The notes beneath the pieces are model-generated. The model searched no databases. It was not told the DNA's origin and worked only from the letters and a program-made list of their open reading frames with translations. A stretch of 35,878 nt of DNA. Source: a virus. The position numbers and the translations under genes were made by a program. The stretch is taken from positions 1-35,878 of IMG/VR virus record IMGVR_UViG_3300044720_000003; one strand, written 5' to 3'. Below, one piece after another: positions 8,641 to 15,317 of the stretch (the first letter of the stretch is position 1; the number at the start of each line of letters is the position of its first letter).

Positions 8641-8853
8641 ATGATCTCCGATCGAGGAGCCACGATCATCGTCTATGTGGTCCTCGGCATCTGGGGGCTG
8701 GGCATGCTTGCCAGCATGTGGCCCCACTCGACCTACCGCATGGAGCCCACGGTCCACGGCATCTTCACAGCGACGGTGGTGGGCTCGCTCACCTATCGCA
8801 TGAAGAAGGACGCGGACAAGGATCGACAGGACGGCGGGAGTCATCGAAAGTGA
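8641..8853 (+). CDS. Small membrane protein
   Basis: This 70-residue protein has a strong hydrophobic helix at about 7-25 (ATIIVYVVLGIWGLGMLAS), a weaker one at about 37-52, and a charged Lys/Asp/Arg tail. It is the first of four consecutive small membrane proteins before the endolysin, so a lysis-related role (holin, antiholin or envelope modifier) is possible but cannot be shown. The ATG starts six bases after the preceding stop. Confidence 0.7.
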   Translation: MISDRGATIIVYVVLGIWGLGMLASMWPHSTYRMEPTVHGIFTATVVGSLTYRMKKDADKDRQDGGSHRK

Positions 8854-8990
8854 CAGCCGACTACATCAGCGACTCGCTCTGGTACGTAGTGATGGGCATG
8901 CCTATCGGTGCCGTACTGGGCTACGCTCTTGCAAGGTCAGAAGATTATTTCCATGCGCACCATCACCGGAGGCATCGTGACCACCCCTGA
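8850..8990 (+). CDS. Very small membrane protein (GTG start)
   Basis: Starting at the GTG that overlaps the previous stop (GTGA at 8850-8853), this frame encodes 46 residues with one hydrophobic helix at about 11-28 (LWYVVMGMPIGAVLGYAL) and a histidine/arginine-rich tail (HAHHHRRHRDHP). A CGGGAG element lies upstream. The coupling and the transmembrane character match its neighbours. The 3' end overlaps the next gene by 14 or 38 bases depending on that start. Confidence 0.55.
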   Translation: MTADYISDSLWYVVMGMPIGAVLGYALARSEDYFHAHHHRRHRDHP

Positions 8991-9396
8991 GAAGCAGCGC
9001 TTTCGCGAGTTCCTGTTCATCGGACTCGTCGGACTGGCCATGGCCACCTTCATCGGCTTGTCGTTCTACCAGAACCACCACGACGCGGTGCGTGAGCGGG
9101 AGTCGAAAGCCCGCGAGGACCGCCAGACCGCCCTCTTCCAGAAGTGCATCACCGATGTCGTCGGCGATCTGGTCGATGCGCTCACCACGCGTAGCAGTGT
9201 GACCACCAAGGATGCCAACTCGGTCACCACGCTCATCTCGGAAATCTTCGCCGCCAACGGCAATCAGGCCAAGGCCCTCAAAGCGGTCGACAAGTACAAC
9301 AAGACGCAGGCTGAGGTCGCGCAGACGCGCAAGGACAGCCCCTTCCCACCATTCCCTGACGGCAAGTGCGACTTCACGGAGGGAGCCTCTCCCTGA
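8977..9396 (+). CDS. Single-pass membrane protein with long soluble domain
   Basis: This is a 139-residue protein if it starts at GTG 8977, which has GGAGG four bases upstream. The in-frame ATG at 8953 would add eight residues but has a poorer ribosome site. A transmembrane helix lies at about 12-31 (FLFIGLVGLAMATFIGLSFY). It is followed by a charged helical domain with a cysteine (FQKCITDVVG), an Asn/Lys-rich helix and a Pro/Phe-rich end with a second cysteine. N-anchor plus helical external domain, next to an endolysin, is reminiscent of spanin- or LysZ-like envelope proteins, but that is only positional inference. Confidence 0.65.
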   Translation: MTTPEKQRFREFLFIGLVGLAMATFIGLSFYQNHHDAVRERESKAREDRQTALFQKCITDVVGDLVDALTTRSSVTTKDANSVTTLISEIFAANGNQAKALKAVDKYNKTQAEVAQTRKDSPFPPFPDGKCDFTEGASP

Positions 9397-9716
9397 TGGA
9401 TGCGCAGACCTTCTTCACGATCAAGGGCATTCTGGGTGCCGTTGGTACTGCGCTCCTGCTCATCCACATGAACCGCTCGTGGAGGGACTTCGACAAGGAC
9501 TGCGACGGCATCGGGACGGGGATCGGCCAGAGGATGCGCTTCCTCTGCATGTTCGGCTTCGCGGTGCTGGTCACCTCAGCGTCGTACGAGCAGATCAAGG
9601 ACGGCGTGAAAGTCCATCCTCACAACGTCGGCGCACTCCTTCTGGCCATCGCGCTGATCCTCACCACAGTCGTCTCGATCATCGAGTCCGAGCGCGCCAG
9701 TCACCGTAGGCACTGA
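9396..9716 (+). CDS. Three-helix membrane protein, holin candidate
   Basis: This 106-residue protein has three predicted hydrophobic helices at about 8-26 (TIKGILGAVGTALLLIHM), 48-65 (FLCMFGFAVLVTSASY) and 80-98 (VGALLLAIALILTTVVSII), with a charged Asp/Arg loop and a basic C-terminus. The ATG at 9396 overlaps the preceding stop (TGATG), and the gene ends 14 bases before the endolysin start. Size, topology and position are compatible with a holin or antiholin working with the later 11335 protein. Confidence 0.65.
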   Translation: MDAQTFFTIKGILGAVGTALLLIHMNRSWRDFDKDCDGIGTGIGQRMRFLCMFGFAVLVTSASYEQIKDGVKVHPHNVGALLLAIALILTTVVSIIESERASHRRH

Positions 9717-9730
9717 GAAAGAAGATCACC

Positions 9731-11308
9731 ATGGCAACCAAGACCGCACCACACACCATGACGGACGCTGGCAAGCGCGCCGCAGCCAAGGTCGGCAGGT
9801 CCAACAAGTTGGGCATGTGTCTGGCCGAGTGCATCAATCCGGCGTACGGCTCGCCCTACTCCATCCCCGGCCCATGGCGCTGGGGTGGCAATGGCAGGGC
9901 GTGGGCCATCAACTTCTGGCTCGCAGCGGTGGCGCACGGCACCGTCGTGAAGACCGCCGACCCGGCCAAGATTCCCAAGGGTGCTCTCGCGTTCATGGTC
10001 AAGAACGCCGACAAGGGCAAGGCCAAGCCCGGTGGTGCTGGGCACGTGTTCATCGGTGCTGGCGGTGGCTACGCCTACTCCACCGACCGGCCCAAGAACT
10101 ACAAGTGGGGCCGCGTCACCATCCGGTCCATCGAGTCCGCGTGGGGCATGACGCTGGTGGGCTACATCCTCGTCACCGCCGACGGCTACGACCTGCGTGA
10201 CGAGACCAGCACCAAGCCCCCGGTGGCCAAGTGGAGCGACCCGGACACGTTCGTGCTCGGTGCCACAGGTGCCGACGTGAAGCGTTTGGGCGAGCGGCTC
10301 AACGTCTGGGCCATCGTCTACGGTTACACCCCAATCGCCAAGCCCGGCTCCCCGTTCACCATCGTGGACCAGAAGGCAGTCAAGGCCTTCCAGATGGCGC
10401 AGGGCTGGGCCGGAGAGAATGCTGACGGCTTCCCCGGCAAGGAGACGCTCAAGCGTCTGGCCGCAGACCCCAAGCCTGTGCTCACTCCGGGCACTCCCAT
10501 CGTCTGGGACGAGCGTGTCCATGGCATCAACGCATGGGCCGACTACGGCGCGAGCACCTACCCCAGCCGAGTCGACGACCTCAACCGCGTGCGCGACACC
10601 ACTCGAGCCCGCAAGGTGCTGGTCTGCGAGCAGGGTGGCTACGAGGATGGCGAGTTGCTCGACAAGGCCTACGGCTGGGGCGGTCGGCGCGCTGGCACCG
10701 TGGCCAAGGACAAGGCCTCCTTTGTCGTGCACTCCGGCAAGGATGTGCGCATCGCCGGGGGTGTCCACTGGGACCCGGCCAAGAGCCTGCTCATCTCCGA
10801 GGACTGGTACTCCACCCTCCCCTCCTCGACCCACAACGGCCTGACCGCTGCGGTGCTGCAGGATCGTGAGACCGGGGGCCTGTCGGTCAACGGCGTGATC
10901 CACTGCGTGCCGTGGCCCATCGGACCCAACGACGTCAAGAAGTGGAACGACCAGCGGTACGAAGAGGTCGGCGCGGCGCTGGAAATCATGGACGAGATCC
11001 GCGCTGAGGTCGCCCGGGAGTTCAACGTCAAGATCGTCCCGGGCATCCTCGGGGAGGACTTCAACGGTCCGCGCACCGACAGCAAGTACCCCGGTGGCGA
11101 CGGTCCCGGTCGTGCCGCCAAGGACAACGGCTGGGTCGACGCATGGCAGATCGCGGCCAAGAGGCTCGGCATCACCACCGCGCAGATCGACCGCTTCCTC
11201 GTGTCGCTGGAAGGCGTCGAGGTGGTGGAGCACAATGTCGTGAAGACCAACGGGGCGACCGATCACCCCTACGCAGTGGGCGTCCTCCTGCGGCTGACGA
11301 ACGGCTGA
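9731..11308 (+). CDS. Endolysin fused to an endonuclease/exonuclease/phosphatase-like domain
   Basis: This 525-residue protein has three parts. Residues 1 to about 155 look like a Cys-His peptidase (CHAP or NlpC/P60-like): C30/C34 at the N-terminus and H105 in AGHVFIGAGGG. Residues about 168-246 resemble a peptidoglycan-binding domain (GATGADVKRLGERLN, VDQKAVKAFQMAQGW, FPGKETLKRL). Residues about 260-525 show the ordered motifs of the EEP (DNase I-like) fold: VLVCEQGG near 296, VIHCVPW near 393, GEDFNGP near 441 and TDHPYAV near 511. The first two parts would cut and bind cell wall during lysis. The third could hydrolyse nucleic acid or another phosphoester. GAAAGAAG lies just upstream of the ATG. 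Confidence 0.75.
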   Translation: MATKTAPHTMTDAGKRAAAKVGRSNKLGMCLAECINPAYGSPYSIPGPWRWGGNGRAWAINFWLAAVAHGTVVKTADPAKIPKGALAFMVKNADKGKAKPGGAGHVFIGAGGGYAYSTDRPKNYKWGRVTIRSIESAWGMTLVGYILVTADGYDLRDETSTKPPVAKWSDPDTFVLGATGADVKRLGERLNVWAIVYGYTPIAKPGSPFTIVDQKAVKAFQMAQGWAGENADGFPGKETLKRLAADPKPVLTPGTPIVWDERVHGINAWADYGASTYPSRVDDLNRVRDTTRARKVLVCEQGGYEDGELLDKAYGWGGRRAGTVAKDKASFVVHSGKDVRIAGGVHWDPAKSLLISEDWYSTLPSSTHNGLTAAVLQDRETGGLSVNGVIHCVPWPIGPNDVKKWNDQRYEEVGAALEIMDEIRAEVAREFNVKIVPGILGEDFNGPRTDSKYPGGDGPGRAAKDNGWVDAWQIAAKRLGITTAQIDRFLVSLEGVEVVEHNVVKTNGATDHPYAVGVLLRLTNG

Positions 11309-11334
11309 GCAGTACCCAACAAAAGGAGAAACAC

Positions 11335-11646
11335 ATGGAACACGTCATCACAGTCGATCAGGCTCTGTGGGGCCTGCTCGTTGCACAGATCCTTCCGCTT
11401 CTGGTGGGATTCGTCACCGACAAGGTGGCATCCAGCGGGCTCAAGGCATTCCTCCTGATGGCGCTGTCGGCTGTCGTGACGATCGCTGACGAGATCGCAT
11501 CGGTAGGGTCGTTCGAGGTCAAGGAGACGATCCTGCGCTTCGCCGCCCTGTTCTTCGCGGCGGTCCTTTCCTACTTCGGCTGGCAGCGCAAGACCATCGC
11601 GCCTCCGGTACAGGAGAGCGGTCTTTCGCTCGGCGCTCCGAGGTAA
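11335..11646 (+). CDS. Holin
   Basis: This 103-residue protein has three hydrophobic helices at about 10-28 (LWGLLVAQILPLLVGFV), 34-52 (SGLKAFLLMALSAVVTIAD) and 65-82 (ILRFAALFFAAVLSYFGW), and a soluble Pro/Ser-rich tail. The segment LLVGFVTDKVASSGLKAFLL is of a type often annotated as holin in actinophages. It follows the endolysin after 26 bases with a strong AAAGGAGAAA site. It would form membrane lesions that time lysis and release the endolysin. A terminator follows, closing the lysis unit. Confidence 0.75.
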   Translation: MEHVITVDQALWGLLVAQILPLLVGFVTDKVASSGLKAFLLMALSAVVTIADEIASVGSFEVKETILRFAALFFAAVLSYFGWQRKTIAPPVQESGLSLGAPR

Positions 11647-11660
11647 TCTGGAAGACGGAG

Positions 11661-11705
11661 CAACACCCCGGCCCCATCACAACATGGGTAGGAGCCGGGG
11701 TGTTG
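11661..11705 (+). terminator. Transcription terminator after the lysis unit
   Basis: A perfect 12-bp stem pairs 11661-11672 (CAACACCCCGGC) with 11694-11705 (GCCGGGGTGTTG). The loop contains a further CCCAT/ATGGG pairing. No real T-run follows on either strand, so efficiency is uncertain, but the stem is far too good for chance in a gene-free gap. Confidence 0.75.
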
Positions 11706-11779
11706 TGCGTTACGCTCGCCATGTCGGCACGGAGTCGACGCCCGCACAGAGCGGGAACCTCACAGAGAGAAGACCCCTC

Positions 11780-12013
11780 ATGGTCAGCAATCAGAAGTAC
11801 GTCTATGGCCCGACCTCGCTGGTCAAGATCGTCAGTTACCCGGGCAGCGTCCGAGTGAAGATCTGCCCCAAGATCGAGGAGGACGGTGACGGCCCCGACT
11901 TGTATGACGAAGTCGAGGGATATGTCTCGGTCGAACTCGACTGGTTCGGCGTCAACCTGCTCATGCGCGAACTCCGCGCCATGCGCGACAAGACGTTCGG
12001 CAAGCCTGAGTAG
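11780..12013 (+). CDS. Unrecognised 77-residue protein in its own transcription unit
   Basis: The protein starts MVSNQKYVYGPTSLVKIVSY and has an acidic centre (KIEEDGDGPDLYDEVEGY) and a helical, basic end (LLMRELRAMRDKTFGKPE). It has no transmembrane segment or known motif. I chose the ATG at 11780 because the frame upstream runs through the terminator hairpin. GAGAGAAGA lies upstream at somewhat long spacing. Terminators on both sides make it a single-gene unit, the pattern of a moron or a separately controlled gene. No clear promoter is visible in the 74 bases between the upstream hairpin and the start. Confidence 0.6.
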   Translation: MVSNQKYVYGPTSLVKIVSYPGSVRVKICPKIEEDGDGPDLYDEVEGYVSVELDWFGVNLLMRELRAMRDKTFGKPE

Positions 12014-12059
12014 GCTGTCCGCACAACACAGGTGAGTGGTCCCAACGTCTGCTCACTAG

Positions 12060-12100
12060 GACGGCTCGACTCCTTGGCGGGAAGTCGGGCCGTCTGTTTC
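12060..12100 (+). terminator. Transcription terminator upstream of the capsid unit
   Basis: GACGGC (12060-12065) pairs with GCCGTC (12089-12094) and, inside one T-G juxtaposition, CGACT (12067-12071) pairs with AGTCG (12083-12087). The stem is followed by TGTTTCT, a short T-rich tail that runs into the palindrome at 12096. It would end transcripts from the 11780 gene. Confidence 0.75.
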
Positions 12101-12111
12101 TGATCAGAAAC
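12096..12111 (+). promoter_or_regulatory. Palindromic operator-like site A
   Basis: GTTTCTGATCAGAAAC is a perfect 16-bp palindrome directly after the terminator and about 10 bases upstream of a weak promoter candidate for the capsid gene. It is followed by CTTTCCGAG-type flanking sequence. Near-identical sites recur at 23340 and 33519 with the flank on the downstream side relative to local transcription. It is likely a protein-binding site. Confidence 0.6.
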
Positions 12112-12121
12112 TTTCCGAGGA

Positions 12122-12151
12122 TTGCATCTCTTTGGTCTGGGTGTGTGTAAC
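12122..12151 (+). promoter_or_regulatory. Weak sigma-A-like promoter candidate for the capsid operon
   Basis: TTGCAT at 12122-12127 and TGTAAC at 12146-12151 are separated by 18 bases and lie about 87 bases upstream of the capsid start, after a terminator. Agreement with consensus is partial, 3 of 6 and 4 of 6 positions. A promoter is expected somewhere here because the upstream unit is closed by a terminator. Confidence 0.3.
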
Positions 12152-12237
12152 ATCATCCTCAGAACTACCCCGGTGGCCTTGGTGCCCGGATACCACGCGC
12201 AAAGCGCATGACGAACCGATACCAAGCAGGAGTCACC

Positions 12238-13965
12238 ATGAACCCCGAAGACCTCAAGGCACTCTCCCTCGAAGACCTCGCCGCGCTTGCGGCAGAGAAG
12301 CGCGAAGCACTCGACGTGCTGTTCGCCGTAGAGGGAACCCCCAGCGACGAGCAGATCACCGAGGCCGAGGCGCTCGCGTCCGACCTCGTCGCGATCGACG
12401 CCGAGTCCAGTGAGCGCGAAGTGGCTGCCGCTGCCAAGAACGAGAAGTTCGCGGCCCTCAAGGCGCAGTTCGCCGACGCCCCCCCGGAGGAGACTCCCGA
12501 AGAGAAGAAGAAGCGTCTGGACGAGGAGAAGGCCGCTGCCGACGAGGCCGAGCAGGCTGCTGCCGCTGAGGCCGAGGCTGAGGCTGCTGCTGAGGAAGAG
12601 GCTGCCGCCAAGGCTGCTGCCGAGGCAGAGGAGGCCGCACTCGTGGCCGCTGGCAAGCCCGTCCCGAGCAACATCAAGCAGGCTGCTCGCAAGACCCCTC
12701 GCCCCAAGCCCCCAGTCGTGGAGCCCACCAGCAAGGTGACCATCCTCGCCAGCGCCGACACGGGCTTCGCGTCCGGCACGCCGCTGACCATCGACGAGAT
12801 GGGCGTCGCCCTGCAGAACAAGGTGTCGGGCTTCTCCGCTCCGTCCCGTGCGATGCGCGGCGCGGACATCCCGATGCAGAAGATCCCGGTCGCCAAGATC
12901 AGTTTCGAGACCGACGACCAACTGGTCATCGACAACAAGACGACCGACCACATGGCCGTCCTCGCGTCGGCTGTGCAGGAGTCGCGTCTCCCCGAGGGCT
13001 CGCTCGTCGCCGCTGGTGGCTGGTGCGCACCATCCGAGACGATCTACGACCTCTGTGAGGGCGAGACGCTCGAGGGCCTGTACTCCCTGCCCGAGGTGAC
13101 GATCCGCCGTGGCGGCATCAACTACACCAAGGGTCCGCAGTTCTCCGACTTCTACGGCACGCCGTGGACCGGTGGAGCGGGCTTCAAGCAGACCGAGGCG
13201 CAGGCCATCGCTGGCACGACCAAGGACTGCTACACCATCTCGTGCCCCCCGTTCCAAGAGGTGCGGATGGACGCGGTCGGCCTGTGCATCAAGGTCCCGA
13301 TCCTCACCGAGGCTGGCTACCCGGAACTGATCCGTCGCATCACCAGCGGATCGCTCACGGCGCACCAGCACCGCCTGTCGGTCGAGAAGATCAACCGGGT
13401 CGTCGCGCTCTCGGGTGCGGCCAAGGACTACGCGGTCAATGGCGAGGGCCTCGGCTCCTCGATCAACGACTCGCTGGCGGGCCTCACGGTCATCGCCAAC
13501 AAGCGCCGCGAGCAGTTCCGGTTCGGTCTCAACTCGAGCATGGAGATCGTGCTCCCGTTCTGGACCAAGGACATGTTCAAGGACGACCTCGGTCGCCGTC
13601 AGGGCCGTGACACGCCCGCCTCGGACACCGAGATCATGGCCTTCTTCGCCGCACGCAACCTCGCGGTGCAGTTCGTCTACGGCTGGCAGCCGCTGGCCAC
13701 GGTCCTCACGGGCACTGGCTCGATGAAGTACCCGGCAACCTTCCAAGCGCTCATGTACCCGGCTGGCACGTTCGTCGCCGGAGTCGCGGACGTCATCAAC
13801 CTGTCGGCGGTGTACGACGCAGCCTCACTGCAGGTCAACACCTACACCGGCACCTTCATGGAGCAGGGTCTCCTCGTCGCCGAAATGTGCTACGACTCGG
13901 ACCTCGTCACCCTCCCGACCTGCAACGCCGGTCGCTCGGGTGCTGCGGACTTCACCTGCGCGTGA
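12238..13965 (+). CDS. Major capsid protein with N-terminal scaffold-like segment
   Basis: This 575-residue protein has a long N-terminal helical, Ala/Glu-rich coiled-coil segment (about 1-145), a linker rich in Pro/Lys (about 150-165), and then an HK97-type capsid body. Typical capsid segments include AAGGWCAPSETIYDLCE near 258-274, EVTIRRGGINYTKGP near 286-300 and the late hydrophobic region with LFMYP-like turns (ATFQALMYPAGTFVAG). The N-terminal part probably acts as a scaffolding delta domain removed by the upstream protease. ATG 12238 is preceded by AGGAG; an in-frame ATG at 12208 lacks such a site. A hairpin follows the gene. Confidence 0.9.
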   Translation: MNPEDLKALSLEDLAALAAEKREALDVLFAVEGTPSDEQITEAEALASDLVAIDAESSEREVAAAAKNEKFAALKAQFADAPPEETPEEKKKRLDEEKAAADEAEQAAAAEAEAEAAAEEEAAAKAAAEAEEAALVAAGKPVPSNIKQAARKTPRPKPPVVEPTSKVTILASADTGFASGTPLTIDEMGVALQNKVSGFSAPSRAMRGADIPMQKIPVAKISFETDDQLVIDNKTTDHMAVLASAVQESRLPEGSLVAAGGWCAPSETIYDLCEGETLEGLYSLPEVTIRRGGINYTKGPQFSDFYGTPWTGGAGFKQTEAQAIAGTTKDCYTISCPPFQEVRMDAVGLCIKVPILTEAGYPELIRRITSGSLTAHQHRLSVEKINRVVALSGAAKDYAVNGEGLGSSINDSLAGLTVIANKRREQFRFGLNSSMEIVLPFWTKDMFKDDLGRRQGRDTPASDTEIMAFFAARNLAVQFVYGWQPLATVLTGTGSMKYPATFQALMYPAGTFVAGVADVINLSAVYDAASLQVNTYTGTFMEQGLLVAEMCYDSDLVTLPTCNAGRSGAADFTCA

Positions 13966-13972
13966 GTCAGAT

Positions 13973-14014
13973 CTGGGGGTCGGCCAGCGCCGTCGGCCCC
14001 CAGTCTCTCTCTCC
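13973..14014 (+). terminator. Terminator or attenuator after the capsid gene
   Basis: CTGGGGG (13973-13979) pairs with CCCCCAG (13997-14003), extended inward by five more pairs including two G-T wobbles, around a seven-base loop. A pyrimidine run with alternating T (TCTCTCTCTCC) follows. It probably lets capsid transcripts exceed those of the genes downstream. Confidence 0.7.
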
Positions 14015-14032
14015 TGAAAGGGGGTGGCGCAC

Positions 14033-14869
14033 ATGGTGAACGTGAGCACACTCTGGGACACGACCCCGGTCGTCTCTCCGCTCAGCGGTGGCGTCCTCGA
14101 CCACGCGGACATCGTGGAGAACCTGTCAGGCCCAGTACCCCCCAGTGGGGCGTTCGGCCTGTCCTTCAACTGCTTGGAGACTGCGGTCCCTACAGCCCTG
14201 TGCCCCGAGGTCACCGAGCCCAAGGACTTCAACGGTCCGGGCACGATCGACGGGTTCGACTTCGCCGTCTATGGCGGCCTGTCCTGCAAGGGGTTCGGCT
14301 TCGATGAGGAGACGGGCCTGCAGGAGATCGAGCGGGTCTTCGCCCTCAAGGAGTCTCGCGGTGTGGAGCGCGCCCTGATGGAGACGCGCTTCACCCTCGG
14401 TCCTGACGACGACCCCGGTGCGGGCGTGGTCAACCGCTGGCCCGCCGCCACGGACATCACCCCTGCTGGTGGTGCCGTCCCGGCCAAGGTCGGCCTCGCT
14501 CTGCTGGAGGGCTTCGCAGCCGCCCAGTACAGCGGCCAGCCCACCCTGCACATCCCCTACTCGGTCGGCTCGCTCCTCGCGGGCGACCAGATCGTCGTGG
14601 CAGAGGGTGGGAAGTTCTACACCCGGCTCGGTGCCAAGGCTGCAGTCGGTCCCGGGTATGAGTTCCCCAACAACGACCCTGCCGGTGACGAAGCGGATGC
14701 TGGCACCCGCTGGCTCTACGCCTCCGGCGAGGTCATGGTGGCCCGTTCGGCCCTGCGGTCGTTCGCGCTGCCAGACCAGTACACGAACGACATCTACGCG
14801 CTCGCCGAGCGCCGTTACATCGTGGCCATCGACTGCTTCGCGGCAGCGATCCAAGTGAGTGTGGAGTGA
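14033..14869 (+). CDS. Conserved phage structural protein of unknown role
   Basis: This 278-residue protein directly follows the capsid gene and is soluble. It has four cysteines spread over the first third (FNCLETAVPTALCPEV, YGGLSCKG) and one near the end (VAIDCFAAAI). The middle has a conserved look (IERVFALKESRGVERALMETRF) and the end resembles a capsid-like strand/helix mix. Position suggests a minor head protein or connector. I chose ATG 14033 because AAGGGGG lies about eight bases upstream; a GTG at 14024 is an alternative that would overlap this site. I do not recognise a defined family. Confidence 0.65.
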   Translation: MVNVSTLWDTTPVVSPLSGGVLDHADIVENLSGPVPPSGAFGLSFNCLETAVPTALCPEVTEPKDFNGPGTIDGFDFAVYGGLSCKGFGFDEETGLQEIERVFALKESRGVERALMETRFTLGPDDDPGAGVVNRWPAATDITPAGGAVPAKVGLALLEGFAAAQYSGQPTLHIPYSVGSLLAGDQIVVAEGGKFYTRLGAKAAVGPGYEFPNNDPAGDEADAGTRWLYASGEVMVARSALRSFALPDQYTNDIYALAERRYIVAIDCFAAAIQVSVE

Positions 14870-14873
14870 GATC

Positions 14874-15314
14874 ATGAGCGACGTCTACATCAAGGGCGGT
14901 CTGACGCAGGAGAACGCGATCCTGCTCCTCGCCGCTGTCGAGGAACTGGGCGGCGACCCGAGCGAGGTCCGCACCACGCTCAAGGGCTTCGTCACCTCCA
15001 AGAAGATCGCCGACAAGGCCGGTGTGGAGTCCTACGACCCCGACGCCGACTTCAACGCCGAGATTGCGGAGGCCGAGAAGGAAGTCGCGGCCAAGCCCGA
15101 GCCCGAAGACGGTGTCATCGCTGCAGGCGAGGCACCCCCCGTGCTGGACGACGAGGGCAACCTCGTGGTCGAGAGCAACGAACCGCCCCGGAGTGGCAAG
15201 GGGTCCGGTGTGGAGGCGTGGCGCGACTACGCCAAGACGCAGGGCGCTGAGGACGACGAGGTCAAGGACGCATCCCGCGAGGAACTCATCGAGAAGTACG
15301 GAAACAAGGAGTAG
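14874..15314 (+). CDS. Head-tail region protein with SAP/Rho-N-like C-terminus
   Basis: This 146-residue acidic protein has a helical N-terminus (LTQENAILLLAAVEELGGDPSE), a Pro/Glu-rich low-complexity middle and a C-terminal SGVEAWRDYAKTQG plus ASREELIEKYG. That last part resembles short SAP- or Rho-N-like helix-extended-helix modules seen at the ends of phage connector proteins. The ATG at 14874 has GGAGTGAG a few bases upstream, and the gene follows its neighbour after four bases. It may be a small head-to-tail or decoration component; the exact role is unknown. Confidence 0.55.
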   Translation: MSDVYIKGGLTQENAILLLAAVEELGGDPSEVRTTLKGFVTSKKIADKAGVESYDPDADFNAEIAEAEKEVAAKPEPEDGVIAAGEAPPVLDDEGNLVVESNEPPRSGKGSGVEAWRDYAKTQGAEDDEVKDASREELIEKYGNKE

Positions 15315-15317
15315 ATC

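Noticed and set aside
12027-12058. GTGAG/CTCAC hairpin after the 11780 gene
   Set aside because: A short stem with a long loop and no T-run, directly before a much better terminator. It may be chance.
12208-12237. Earlier ATG for the major capsid protein
   Set aside because: It lacks a ribosome site, whereas AGGAG precedes the ATG at 12238.
11836-13746. 636-residue open frame on the minus strand across the capsid gene
   Set aside because: It covers two terminators and the capsid coding region, and its sequence is low-complexity Leu/Ser/Arg as expected for a shadow of Ala/Glu-rich sequence.
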